From assembly GCF_027943255.1 (NCBI RefSeq), contig NC_072893.1:56390001-56454000 (forward strand): a stretch of DNA of 64,000 bases, in the 5' to 3' direction. Below the pieces are notes generated by a model. The model did no database searches. It was not told the origin of the DNA and saw only the letters and a program-made list of their open reading frames with translations. Source of the stretch: Anastrepha obliqua. Taxonomy: Eukaryota; Arthropoda; Insecta; Diptera; Tephritidae. Numbering within the stretch: the stretch's first letter is position 1; each line of letters begins with the position of its first letter. Shown here one piece after another: positions 53,883-64,000 of this stretch. Both the position numbers and the translations under genes were made by a program.

Positions 53883-55118
53883 TGTTACATAACCTCAAAC
53901 ACAGCGGAAAGTACAAATTTTTGCATTTTATGCCACAATATCTTGAGATTTAGTACCGCATAAGCCTGTGGAGAAGTACTCATATAGTTTGGTATTTGGT
54001 TCAAAAGTTGTGTTGGGCTATATAATCAAAAACTATAATTGCTCATCTCTACAGTAAACCCTTTTACTATTAACTAAAAAAGGCACTGTAAAACGTTAGT
54101 TATTCGTAGCTCAAATCTTAAAGAGCTGGATTTTTTAGGTGCGAGATGATGTCATTTTTAATACAGTAGATATGCATAAAAATATCGTAAAATTAATTAA
54201 CAAACTGCGCGGCTGATAGAAAACGAAATTCTCAAAAAAAAGCGAAACCGACTTTAGAAACAAAAACAAACACAAAGGTATAAGTTGATGTAGAAATAAG
54301 TTGAAACAAAATATGCTGAATAATCAAAAGAGTATAAAATGAAGTTAAGTAGTTTAAAACAGCCTGTAATAAATAATTGAATGGGCATATGCACTTAAAT
54401 ATACATACAAACAGACCGCGATATGCGATAGTACATCAATATTTTGAACAGTTTCGACTTTGTTTTTGCTTTTTTAATTGAATTAATGCATAGCTTACAG
54501 CCCCACAAAAACCATATAATTCCCAATCTCTTTTGTAGAGATCCTAAATTTATTTATTTATTTATTTGTCTTTGAATGGATACATTCTTACAGACTATGG
54601 TAATTTAAGCTAATGTACAATAGTTTAGCAGTTACTAAGAATAAAACGATTTAAGATGGTTGACTAAGGCCATGTAAAATCAGCACCAGAAAAATTGAAA
54701 AACATATTTAAATCTGCAAATCGGAGCATTCACCCCGTAGTTGGTTCTCGAGAAGCCAATTTTAAAGGTTTCGTGCTGTCGGAGCCTCGTATTGGGAATA
54801 TTAGTTGAATTTTACTTAAAGAAAAGGACAATCAATAGACCCAGAAATGATACGAATACGAAATGAGCACGATAGAATAGATTCTCTGCTATCAAAGGGT
54901 TTTAAGTCAATCAGTAAACATTGAGAGCGGTACGAGGGTACAGGTTAGATGTACATATATGGTTTTGGTTAGACTATGAGCTATACTTTGAGAAAAAAAA
55001 AATATATTTAAAAAAATTTTGCCAAAATTTTATATACATAAATATTTAAAATGGAAATATAAATGGCAAAAACTCTACAAAATCTAGAAAACTCATTTTC
55101 AATTAGTAATACTTCATA
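53883..55118. other. No recognisable gene
   Basis: AT-rich. (TTTA)n at 54549-54568 is followed by anonymous sequence, perhaps the tail of an unrecognised retroelement in minus orientation. A similar TTTA run occurs at 23262. Confidence 0.45.
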
Positions 55119-55120
55119 TA

Positions 55121-56068
55121 CATTGTGTAAAATAAGTACCCGGAATTTATAATTTAAACTCTCCCGGGAATACCTGACACTTCAAATTTGGTTTTTTCAT
55201 GTTGGTACACATGTCCTTGAATGCACAAGCCTTATTAGAACGGGATCTATTACTTAGTGTGTTTTATTCTGCAGTCAAAGTGAGTTGATCTTTTGTTTAC
55301 TTGGCGAATTTTACTATGGATTTTTGCAAAAAGAGCATCGGAAGGAGGTCTCTGAAGACATGGTTTCCCGAGCTAATACGGACCCTACGTTTATGAAACG
55401 CATAATAACTGGTGATGAGACATGGGTCTACGAGTACGATATGCAAACCAGTCAGCAATCGTCTGAATGGCGCTTCGAGAACGAGCCGTATCCAAAAAAA
55501 CCACGCCAAAGCCGGTCAAAAGTGAAGGTTATGCTCACGGTTTTTTTTGATTACCAAGGCGTGGTGCACTCTGAGTTCCTTCCAGAGGGCCAAACGGTTA
55601 ATAAGGAATATTATTTATCCGTTTTAAGGCGTTTACGTGAAGCCATTCGCCGTAAACGGCCCGAATTGTGGAAGGACAATTCGTGGATTCTGCACGACGA
55701 CAACGCGCCATCGCACCGAGCCTTGATTGTACGCGAATACAAGACCAAAAACTTAATAAATACTATCGAACAGCCACCGTATTCGCCAGATCTCGCACCC
55801 TGTGACTTTTTTCTCTTCCCAAAACTAAAATTGCCACTTCGGGGAAGGCGTTTTGAGTCGATTGAAGACATTAAAAAAAATTCGCTAAAGGAGCTGAAGA
55901 CCATCCCGGCGCCGGCCTACCAGCGGGCCATGGATGACTGGGTTGTTCGTTGGAATATTTGTATCGGCTCAAAAGGAGCCTATTTTGAAGGCGATCCAAC
56001 AAATAATGATGAATAATATGAAAAAATGTGTTTTTTTTTTAAATTCCGGGTACTTATTTTACACAATG
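55121..56068 (+). mobile_element. Internally deleted mariner-like element (948 bp)
   Basis: TA-flanked (55119-55120, 56069-56070) with inverted repeats that match for 28 bp (beginning CATTGTGTAAAATAAGTACC and ending in CGGAATTT). Full-length relatives are usually about 1.3 kb, so roughly 350 bp, the N-terminal coding part, is missing. Confidence 0.92.
55285..56016 (+). pseudogene. Mariner-like transposase catalytic domain, no N-terminus
   Basis: Open for 243 codons, but the frame has no ATG near its start. The first in-frame ATG lies at the Met of 'EDMVSRAN' (about 55360), after the DNA-binding domains would have been. An ATG at 55316 (MDFCKK) is in another frame and is likely the original start, cut off by the internal deletion. 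The catalytic core is intact: first Asp at residue 44 (ITGDETWV), second at 139 (LHDDNAPSH), third at 174 (APCDFFLF), spaced D,D34D. C-terminus 'YFEGDPTNNDE' is complete. DNA-binding is lost, so it cannot act alone. The uninterrupted core suggests a fairly young deletion derivative. Confidence 0.9.
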
Positions 56069-56169
56069 TAAATATTAACAAGTAAGAATTAGTACTATTT
56101 GAAGTAACAAAAGAAACCGATTGATATGCCCTGCAGGAAAATTCTTTACTTTCAAACAAATGCTTTAAC

Positions 56170-57420
56170 AAAACAGGGGGAGTTCTTTCTAGATTATCCT
56201 GAGTGCCGTTGAGAAATTAGAAGCTGGTTGCAACATTCAACTAAAATAAAATATCTATGGAAATTAGCCCCGCGAAAAATAACAAAAAGTCAAAAAAAAA
56301 ATTATAATATATATAAAAATTAATATATATAATTTTATAATTTATAATTAATATATAAAATTAATATAAATAATTTTTTTTTAATATATTAAAGAAATTT
56401 TTTTTTATAAATTAAATATATAAACAAATTTTAATGAAACATTTTTTTAATACTTCGGAATAAAAAAAATAGAAAAAAATTGAAATTATTAAAGAAAACA
56501 TTTTATAAAACCATTATAATTATTTAAAAAAATTTTAATTTAAAAAAATTCCACAATTATGTAATTTAAAAAAATTTCAAAATAATTAAAAAAAATTGAA
56601 ATTATCAAAACTAAAATTTTTAATCATAAAAAAAATGTTTATACAAAAATATTTTAATTATTAAGAGACAGAACAGACAGAGACAGACTAAGAGACAAAA
56701 CAAAACTATATACTATACGATTTTTTTTTAAATACATATATTAAAGATTTTTTTTTTAATTGTAAAAGCATGTTTTAAATACTTTGAAATAAAAAAAAAT
56801 TATAAAAAAAATTTAAATTATTAAAGAAAAAATTGAATAAAAATATTTTAATTATTTAAAAATTTATTTAAAAAATATTAAAATTTAAAATTATGTTTTT
56901 AAATAAACTATTTTTTTATACAAATGTTTTAATTATAAAACAAAATATTTTTTTAAGTGGAGAGTTCTTTGTACGTTACCGTTGAGAAATAAGATGCTGG
57001 TTGCAACATTCAACAAAAATAAAATATCTATGAAATTGAGCACCTCGTTTTAACAAAAAGGCAAAAACAAAATTATATTGTATATTATATAATTTTTTTT
57101 TTTAATATATTAAAGAATTTTGTTTTATGAAATAAATTTTAATGAAATATTTTTTTAATAATTTGAAAAAAAAAGTTGAAGAAAATATATTTATTAGTGA
57201 AAAAATTTTATAAAAATATTTAAATTATTTAAAAAAAAAATAATTTAAAAAATTTCATAATGTATGTATGTATATGTTATTTTAAAAAAAATTCAAAATT
57301 ATTAAAAAAAAATTAAACTATCAAAACAAAAATTTGTAATTATTTCTACAAAAATATTTGAATTATTACAAGAAATAAATTTTATCAAAATCTTTTAATT
57401 ATAAAAAAACAGTCACAATT
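56170..57420. repeat. AT-rich block with ~785-bp duplication (family E)
   Basis: A marker segment 'GCTGGTTGCAACATTCAAC' followed by 'AAAATAAAATATCTATG' occurs at 56222 and 56996, each preceded by AGTTCTTT..CCGTTGAGAAAT. Long A/T stretches with ATATAT between them. No coding capacity. Confidence 0.7.
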
Positions 57421-57822
57421 TTTCAGTTAAGTTAACCAAGTTATAGAGTTGTAGCATTTTTGTTGTGACCTTAGATCTATCCCAATTAACGAATGTGAAA
57501 GTTCCCCTCAGCTTCTTTACTAGCATAGCAAGATTCACACTTGTATCTATGCTATAAGTCAGAATACAATAGAGTTCTGGGCAGAGAGCAGACAACTGTT
57601 ATTCAGGTATCTTAAACAGTGCTTGATGATCCGATTCCAAAAACTAATGACACTTTAGCACACACGCGACGGCCGTAGAAAAAAAACCTGGATACTTGTA
57701 GAGTAACACCTGGAAGTCCAGGAATAAATTACAAACAGCTCGTCCAACCTACCCTGACCAATGTACGAATATTAACAATAAAAAATGCCTTCAAAAAGTT
57801 ATAAGAATTGCTCGATATTTTT
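57421..57822. other. No recognisable gene
   Basis: Anonymous sequence between two repeat blocks. Confidence 0.5.
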
Positions 57823-58280
57823 TTATGTGGAAGAAAGCACCCAACAGCGTCAGCACAACAAAATGTCAAAAATCAGCGTAATTTTTGGAATTTTTGGACT
57901 ACTTGAAACTTGCACTTTATTATAACAAAATTCAATGGGCTATAAAAATCGGACAAACATTTTTCTAAATATTGTAATTTTTAATTTTAATTTTATGATT
58001 TTCTTCTCCATTTACACAAAATTCTATAATTATTTATATGCCTTTTTTTTTGGATTTTTTCTTATGTGGAAGAGAGCAGTCAACACCGTCAGCACAAAAA
58101 TGTGTCAAAAATCAGCGCAATTTTTGGACTACTTGAAACTTGTACTTTATTATATAAAAATTCAATGGGCTATTAAAATCGGCTATACACAAAACTTTTC
58201 TAAATATTGTAATTACATTTTTTTTAATTTTATGAATTTTTTCTTAATTTACACAAAATTCTATAATATATGTTTTTCAT
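57823..58280. repeat. Tandem dimer, 239-bp unit (family F)
   Basis: Two direct copies offset by 239 bp: TATGTGGAAGA at 57824 and 58063, CAGCACAA... , 'TGTCAAAAATCAGCGxAATT', 'GGACTACTTGAAACTTG', 'ATTCAATGGGCTAT' and 'TTTACACAAAATTCTATAAT' in both. Identity looks high (about 85-90% by eye). Confidence 0.88.
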
Positions 58281-60420
58281 AAAAAGAGTATTAAAATGAA
58301 ACGAGAAAGAAATAAATTGTCAAAACTTCCCAATAAGGCCCCGCGTTATAATTATTTACCGCACTGTATATGTGTATGTAAATGCGCACATACATTTGTA
58401 AAATCCAAAAAAAAAAATGAAAACAAAAATCAATACTTCTGCCACAAGGGCAATAGAGCATTTCGGTGCATAGCAAATAATAAATAAAAGGAGTAAACCT
58501 AAAAACAAAATAAAAGGTTGAAAAATTCAAAATCCACACCAAGCACTTAAATGCCTGAGCAGCACTTGCCGCAGCCACAATCCTTCAAGTAAATATACAT
58601 ATATTTTTTTTCTTTTTCCCCACCTTCAACTATTGCACTCGAATAGCACGCAGTAGCTAGCACTTCTGCCCTGCGCTCCACATTCCTGTTCACCTCAACC
58701 ACATCACCCACTTCACTTCAAGCACTTCTCACTTCATATGAAACACCAGCCACCAATTCGCTCGGTTCAGCAGCTTAGCACTAAAATTTACTTAGCCGGT
58801 TTTCACTGCATTTGCAAATCTCGCAAAATGTGGAATATAACAAAAAATCGCATCATGCAAAACTATTAAAGCAGTTTCATGTGTGTACAGTTTTTTTTTT
58901 ATTATAGGTGTAAAAATACCAATTAATTATTATTAGGTTTTTTTAAATTTTTGTTGCTCACTCCACTTAATTATTTTGCTTTCCAAGTATTTTTGATGCA
59001 TTAGTCGAAGGTGCTCATAGAGTTTGGTATTCACAGGAAACGTGTCGTTGTAACGGAAAACCTGTTTGGCTATTCAACGTGCCACAGCGACAATTGGCAA
59101 TTAGAAATAATAGCATTTTATTTTTATAGTCAATAACGCGAAATTTGTTTATTTTTTTTTTTTTACATTTTCACTGATGTTGTTACTGTTCGAATATTTT
59201 AAAGGCGTCGCAATGAAATCAACCGTTGTCAGCCAATATTTTTGCTATGTACTTCAGGTCTTGTATATTTTAATAACTGCGTTATTTATAATTTTCAGCC
59301 AATTTTACGTATTGAAAGCTGGTATTCGCAGTGCGGACTGGAATAATTGAAAGAAAATTGAAATGATTAAAGTTAAATTAGGGTTCAGAGGCTCCAAAAT
59401 CCTACCTTTTTTTAAATCAATTCGTTGACTTGAGAAGTTTTTCAAGCCAGATAGAAAGCTACTGAAGGCATTCGACCTTAGTGAGAGTTATTGAGAGGAA
59501 ACTACTCTCAGCACCTCAAATTTTGAGTCATAGAGGCTATTAAGTTGGGCTTCTGGTGCGGAATTAAGTCATATTTACAAATATTCTTCGGAGAGATTCA
59601 TCTAAATCAAAATCAGCTAATGCTGGCATTTTTATTTCATTCTTTTTTTATTATTATATTTTTCGTATTTTTTAAGAGCACAAGGCCGACATTGCTTTTA
59701 TTTATTTGTCAATATTTCGAGCTCAATTAAAAGTCATCTTCAAAAGCTGGTGGCTGCGCCTGATCGACCGAACCTTAGGCTCACAAATTAAAAAGCACGG
59801 CAACTAAATATTTGAAGGCCGCTTAAGAAGTTTAGAAAATGATTTTTTAATACTTTAATGGGTTATTTAAGATCGCGAAGTAGTACGCGTATTCTTTATT
59901 TGAGCCACAAGGTGGCTGCTGAACCAAAAAAAAAATAATTTTTCTGAGTAAGTAAGCAACTCTGAGATTGCTATCTCAGAATATTATTTGAAACAAGAAT
60001 ATCCTAGAACTTCCCTTAGGTTTTATGCAGGTGATATGAGTTTTGTAATTTCAAGGCTGAAACTGTGCGCCATCTATGCGTCATCCGTTTACTAAAGATG
60101 GTGAAAATAAAATGCTACTGCTTATGAGATCCATTGGGTCTGGCATTCAAGTCTCGCTTGAGCTCATCAAGGAAGGTTCCTGCCTCTGCCTAATTTATCG
60201 ACCACCAAGTTGCATACGGGGCAATGAAATCAGAAACACCCAGATTTCTATCCGACTAACAATTTTTGAAGAATGTTTTATTCTGATCCAATAACAACAG
60301 CAACAGAACCGAAATTAAGTCCAGCCAAAGTTAGAAGAATAGAGTTCTGATTTACTTAGCAAATGGTTGTAAAAGATGCCAGAGAGCAACTTAATGCCAA
60401 GTAATCCAAGTATTTTGGAA
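58281..60420. other. No recognisable gene
   Basis: 58500-58850 is comparatively GC-rich with CACTTCACTTC repeats. 60060-60294 has an open plus frame with no motif. No gene supported. Confidence 0.45.
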
Positions 60421-61190
60421 ATGATCTTCAATTTTTTTGATTTATTTGTGCATATGTGTAGCCTTGAGTATAACAAAATGTAAGCTGACAAAATTTTGTT
60501 ATTTTGAAAAAAAGATAATACATTTGAGATTTATTTAAGGCTGACAATTTATTACAGAACTTCTAAAGTCAAATGCCTTTGGTTTTTAAGCATTTCAAAA
60601 TATTTTGTTTAAAATATACTTTTTCAAAAATTTTGTTTCGAAAAAAAAAAATAATTTTTTCTTAAACATTTTTGAGGATTTTTTTTGCATTTAGGAGTAT
60701 AAAAAGAACTAAACTGGCAAATTTTTCTTTTTTTAGAAAAACTGTATTACGAGATTTCCTTAAGGCTGAAAATTTTGGTATAGAGTAAAGTTATATGCCT
60801 TTTGAAAATAGTTTGTTTAATGATAAAATATAACCTTTAAAAAAAAATTCGTTCTTTTTTTGTTAAAAATTTTTTGAAAATAAAAAAAAAATTTTTGTTA
60901 AAAATTTTTGGGGATTTTGTTTTTATTTGTGAGTATGAGAAGAAGTAAACTGACAAAATTTGGCTATTTTGAAAAAAAATTTAATACATTTGAGATTTAT
61001 TTAAGGCTGAAAATTTTTGTATAGAGCATCTAGTGTCATATAACTTTTCAAAATATTTGGTTTAAGGATAAAATATAATTTTTCAAAAAAAATTTTGGTA
61101 AAAATTTAATAAAATATAAATTTTCAAAAAAAAATTTTGTAAAAATTGTTAGTAAGCATTTTGTAAACATTTTTGGTAAGAACTTTGTTT
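60421..61190. repeat. AT-rich tandem array, ~225-241-bp units (family G)
   Basis: Three diverged units: TAAGGCTGA at 60536, 60761 and 61002, with 'TACATTTGAGATTTATT' before it and 'GTATAGAG' after it in some copies, and a shared 'AAACTGACAAAATTT' block. Confidence 0.78.
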
Positions 61191-61477
61191 CCATTTGCTA
61201 AAAGCACCCCTCACCAAATTTGTTTTTTATCATTTGAATAATAGCTTCAGTCTGTGCTCACGAATCCTTGGAAGTTTCATATTGTGATTCCATTAACTTT
61301 TCGTGTCAAGCACAGCGCATCAGAGAAAAGAAAATTACGTTCTGTAGGGCTGCTTCGATCAATTTCCAGTGCATATGATGGCGCTTCGGTAAATTAGTCT
61401 TATGCACTGATTTTTCCCTATTTGAATATAACTTGAAAAGCTAATCGAATCCTAAGATGAAATTTTCAGGGATTACC

Positions 61478-61595
61478 GAATATAGTTGTTGTTGTGGCAG
61501 CATGGGGAATATGCATGTACGGTGAACGCTGTCGGTGTGATAGTCCTTGGCCAGATATAAATACGGGTCCTTCCGGTAAAGTTGTTCGTCAAAAA
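61478..61595. repeat. Interspersed repeat segment with GTTGTTGTGGCAGCAT edge
   Basis: A block reading GTTGTTGTGGCAGCAT, then 'GAACGCTGTCGGTGTGATAG', 'TCCTTGGCCAGATATAAATA' and 'CGGGTCCTTCCGGTAAAGTT'. I recognise this arrangement as a common repeat in fly genomes (probably the end of a retroelement), but only one copy is in this window, so this rests on memory rather than on the sequence itself. Confidence 0.4.
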
Positions 61596-61599
61596 CGAC

Positions 61600-61935
61600 A
61601 AACAAATCCCAAAACAATATAAATTTTGAACAAAAAAATTAAATTTTTTAATAAATAAATTGAATTTTAAAATAAATTTTAAACCACAAAAATAAATTGT
61701 GTAAAAAAATAATTTTGTCATAAATTTATAAAATATGTTAAAAATAATCAAAGATATTTGAATTTAAAAAGGTCCTTACCAACATTTCTGCACTGAATAA
61801 ATGTCAAAATTATTTCATTTTTTTTTCTTTCAAAATTGGTTCAGTTTATTTCTATTACGTTCAAGTCAAAATAAACCAATTTCAGTAAAAGATTTTGTGA
61901 AAAATACTTGTATCGCTTAACATTGAATCGCTCGA
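61600..61935. repeat. Family-B-like AT-rich block
   Basis: Shares with array B (22.4-25.0 kb) the order: AAAATATTTGAA-type A-rich part, 'CTGAATAAAT', 'TCAGTTTATTTCTATTA' with 'GTCAA', then the edge 'AAAATACTTGTATCGCTTAA' and 'ATTGAATCGCTCGA' near 61900-61935 (compare 24965-25000: 'AATACTTGAATCACTTGACA', 'GGAATCGCTCGATC'). Confidence 0.55.
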
Positions 61936-64000
61936 GGGCCAAAATGGCAGTCAGAACATATAAAAATTAGCAAAAAATTGCAAAAGGTGACTCCCTTTGG
62001 CAACAGCAAATAAATTTGTGTGGAAGCACGCGAATGAACTTCTTACACTTAGAAAGTGTGAATAGAGTGAAAAAAACTCTAACCGAAACCCTTTGCTACC
62101 GTTTATTAGCGAAATTGGTGAATGTAGTAACTATTCCTACGCAATTCTACAATGTTTTTGTAAAATACAGCGAGAGAGCAGACAATTTTAAGAAAATAAA
62201 ATATTTATGCTGTTTTAAGCTGTGCCATTATATTAGAATTTTGTTTTAAAGAGAATTACTACAAAATACACGTTAATAAAATTGAGTATTTCGATTAAAC
62301 TATTCCAGATAAATAACAAAAGCAGCTAATTAAAAAAATAATTAGGTATTTCACATTCATATTTTTCCATCACATCCAACAGAGTATCCACATTCGTGCA
62401 ACGAAAAAATTCTAACGTGTAAAAAATTTCAAAATTTCCATATATGTTAAGTAGGGGAAATACACACACACATACATTCATATATATATTCACAAAAACG
62501 GACAAAAAGGTAAATTCCTTATGAATTGCGCAATCAACGCTTGTATTTCAATGCCAACTGCAACAAGAACAAGAACGAAATGATTGCAAAAGCAACAACT
62601 ACGCAACCACATCAATCGTAGCACTTAAGTTAAAGCAACTCTGATGGATATGACGTTATTAACAGCAGCAGCAGCAGCAACATGATTGTTATAGTAGGTT
62701 TGTTGTGCTGCTTTGTTGAGGGAAAACCACATTTTCTGGTCCGTAAAATGCCAGGGCATTTCAATTAAATGCATACCGAATATAATTAACAAATTCGTAC
62801 GCGTCCATTTGTATGAGAGCATTCGTGCTGCTGCTGTCAGCGCTGCTGTGGTGCATGGTACCGCCAGGCGACAACAATACCGACAATTAAATCTATGTTA
62901 GTGTTAGGCAAGAAAAACAACAATTCACCAAACACTTTACAGCAAATGCAAATGAGTGCCGAAGAACAAGAGAGCGAGAGTTGCAGCAAGAGAGAAGGGG
63001 CAGCACAAGTAGCGACCAAAGTGGCTTTGCGCATACAATTATGCATCACTCACTGACACTAACATACACACACAATACATACGATTACACATTAAAAGTT
63101 TATAGTTACACATGCAAATATGTATGCATTTACATTAAAGAGCAAATAAGTCGACAGAGCGTAGCTAGCAAAGGCTATGCTGGCAAAGTTGTGCAAGTTT
63201 TGTTTGTTGCTGTTACTTCTTCTTCTTCGTTTTTATCAATCTCACTCATTGAAAGTGGAGAAAGGCTGCAATGGCAACGTCATCGGAAAAACGCAGCACA
63301 ATTTGTTGTTGTTATGTCTGTGTATGCATTTACATTGGTGTATAACATATGTATGTATACATACATGTTCTTATGTTGTTCGCTTGTTTGTTTGAGTTTG
63401 TCTGAATGCATACCTAATTCCCTACTGTTGCTGCTACTACAGTTTGTACAACACATGCACGCATGCATGTATATGCATAGGGTACAGCAGGCAATTGCTG
63501 CCGAAATTGGCACTCCGACGCAAATCCAGCCAAGGCAGACAACACAAAAAACAACCATTGCAACAAGAAGAAGGACGTTAACAAGAATAACAGCAAGTAC
63601 AACAGCTAGAATAGTGAAGGAGCGCTTCGAGCTCAATTCAATATTTTATTTGATACCCTTCATGAGGACAAGTACTCTTGACCTTGTTTACCGAGAGGTG
63701 GTTGAAAGTTGAAAAAATAAAACACAATGTTTCTGTCACTTTGATAATTCGTGTCCAGATTGAGTATTTATTAGTAGCCTATATTTCTCACTCAAGCCCA
63801 CAAACTTTCACTACAGATAGCCCAACTTTAAAATTATTGCTTGTAGAAGCCGTTGTGCTACTTCTCTGAGAATATTACATTGAATGGGCCACATATACCA
63901 TCGTTTACGCTGAATAACGGGAGTTCTTGGCCTGTTCTAATCTCTACAATTCTCAACTCAAGCTTAAATAAAAGTTGCGTTGAAAAATCGTACGCGCATA
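61936..64000. other. No recognisable gene; GC-richer end of window
   Basis: Contains CAG/CAA repeats (62660-62685), TCT repeats near 63215 and TATG repeats near 63350. A 243-codon frame at 62981-63712 is open but overlaps an open minus frame, is rich in repeat-encoded residues (Thr/Arg/Leu runs, Tyr-Met-Cys from TATG), and has no domain. It is not called. Confidence 0.5.

Noticed and set aside
62981..63712. 243-codon plus-strand open frame
   Set aside because: Overlaps an open frame on the other strand, consists largely of simple-repeat translations (Thr/Arg/Leu/Tyr-Met runs), and shows no domain, intron or promoter support.

Overview
The window is 64 kb of AT-rich, gene-poor DNA from a higher dipteran, most probably a tephritid fruit fly. 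The evidence for that is: several mariner lineages, including DD41D 'rosa'-type elements known from tephritids; a tRNA-derived SINE whose body I recognise from tephritid genomes; many degraded RNase-H-bearing non-LTR retrotransposons; and TATG/CA/CAA short repeats typical of fly non-coding DNA. No host protein-coding gene is supported on either strand. The only long intact reading frame is the polyprotein of a copia retrotransposon. The window is therefore intergenic or lies inside a very large intron. All element classes are assigned by eye from protein and terminal motifs, without any database search.

Layout. 0-2 kb: an old mariner remnant split by a younger mauritiana-type mariner (392-1670). 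3-9 kb: an RNase H remnant, a ~175-bp AT-rich tandem array (4.3-5.7 kb), two reversed-order RNase H fragments (6.7-8.0 kb) and a degenerate ~128-bp array with a recurring GGTGGCAAC core (8.2-9.1 kb). 11-13 kb: a DD41D element with a mutated catalytic residue and a 5'-truncated non-LTR insertion with a perfect 12-bp target-site duplication. 14-21 kb: three RTE-like fragments, a three-level nest (RT fragment, TTAA-flanked element, DD41D deletion derivative), a mariner N-terminus and another non-LTR C-terminus. 22.4-25 kb: AT-rich array with a non-LTR fragment inside. 28.3-34.5 kb: another AT-rich array carrying a complete copia element with identical 177-bp LTRs. 34.5-37 kb: a non-LTR reverse transcriptase interrupted in frame by a mariner, followed by a SINE. 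38-41 kb: T-rich array interrupted by a second mauritiana-type mariner. 41-42 kb: fragment of a restriction-like-endonuclease non-LTR element. 45-56 kb: a deletion-derivative MITE, SINEs (one nested in a non-LTR fragment), and three more mariner remnants. 56-62 kb: further AT-rich tandem repeats. The remaining segments hold no recognisable gene.

How the parts relate. The elements form a stratigraphy. Old non-LTR and mariner copies were hit by younger DNA transposons and SINEs, and in four cases removing the younger element plus one target duplication rejoins the older element in the same frame. The youngest events appear to be the copia insertion (identical LTRs, 5-bp duplication) and the two near-identical mauritiana-type mariners, each disabled by one different small deletion. 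I found no unknown multi-gene system. The best candidates for something undescribed are the TTAA-flanked element, the GGTGGCAAC array, and the AT-rich arrays that share similar edges.
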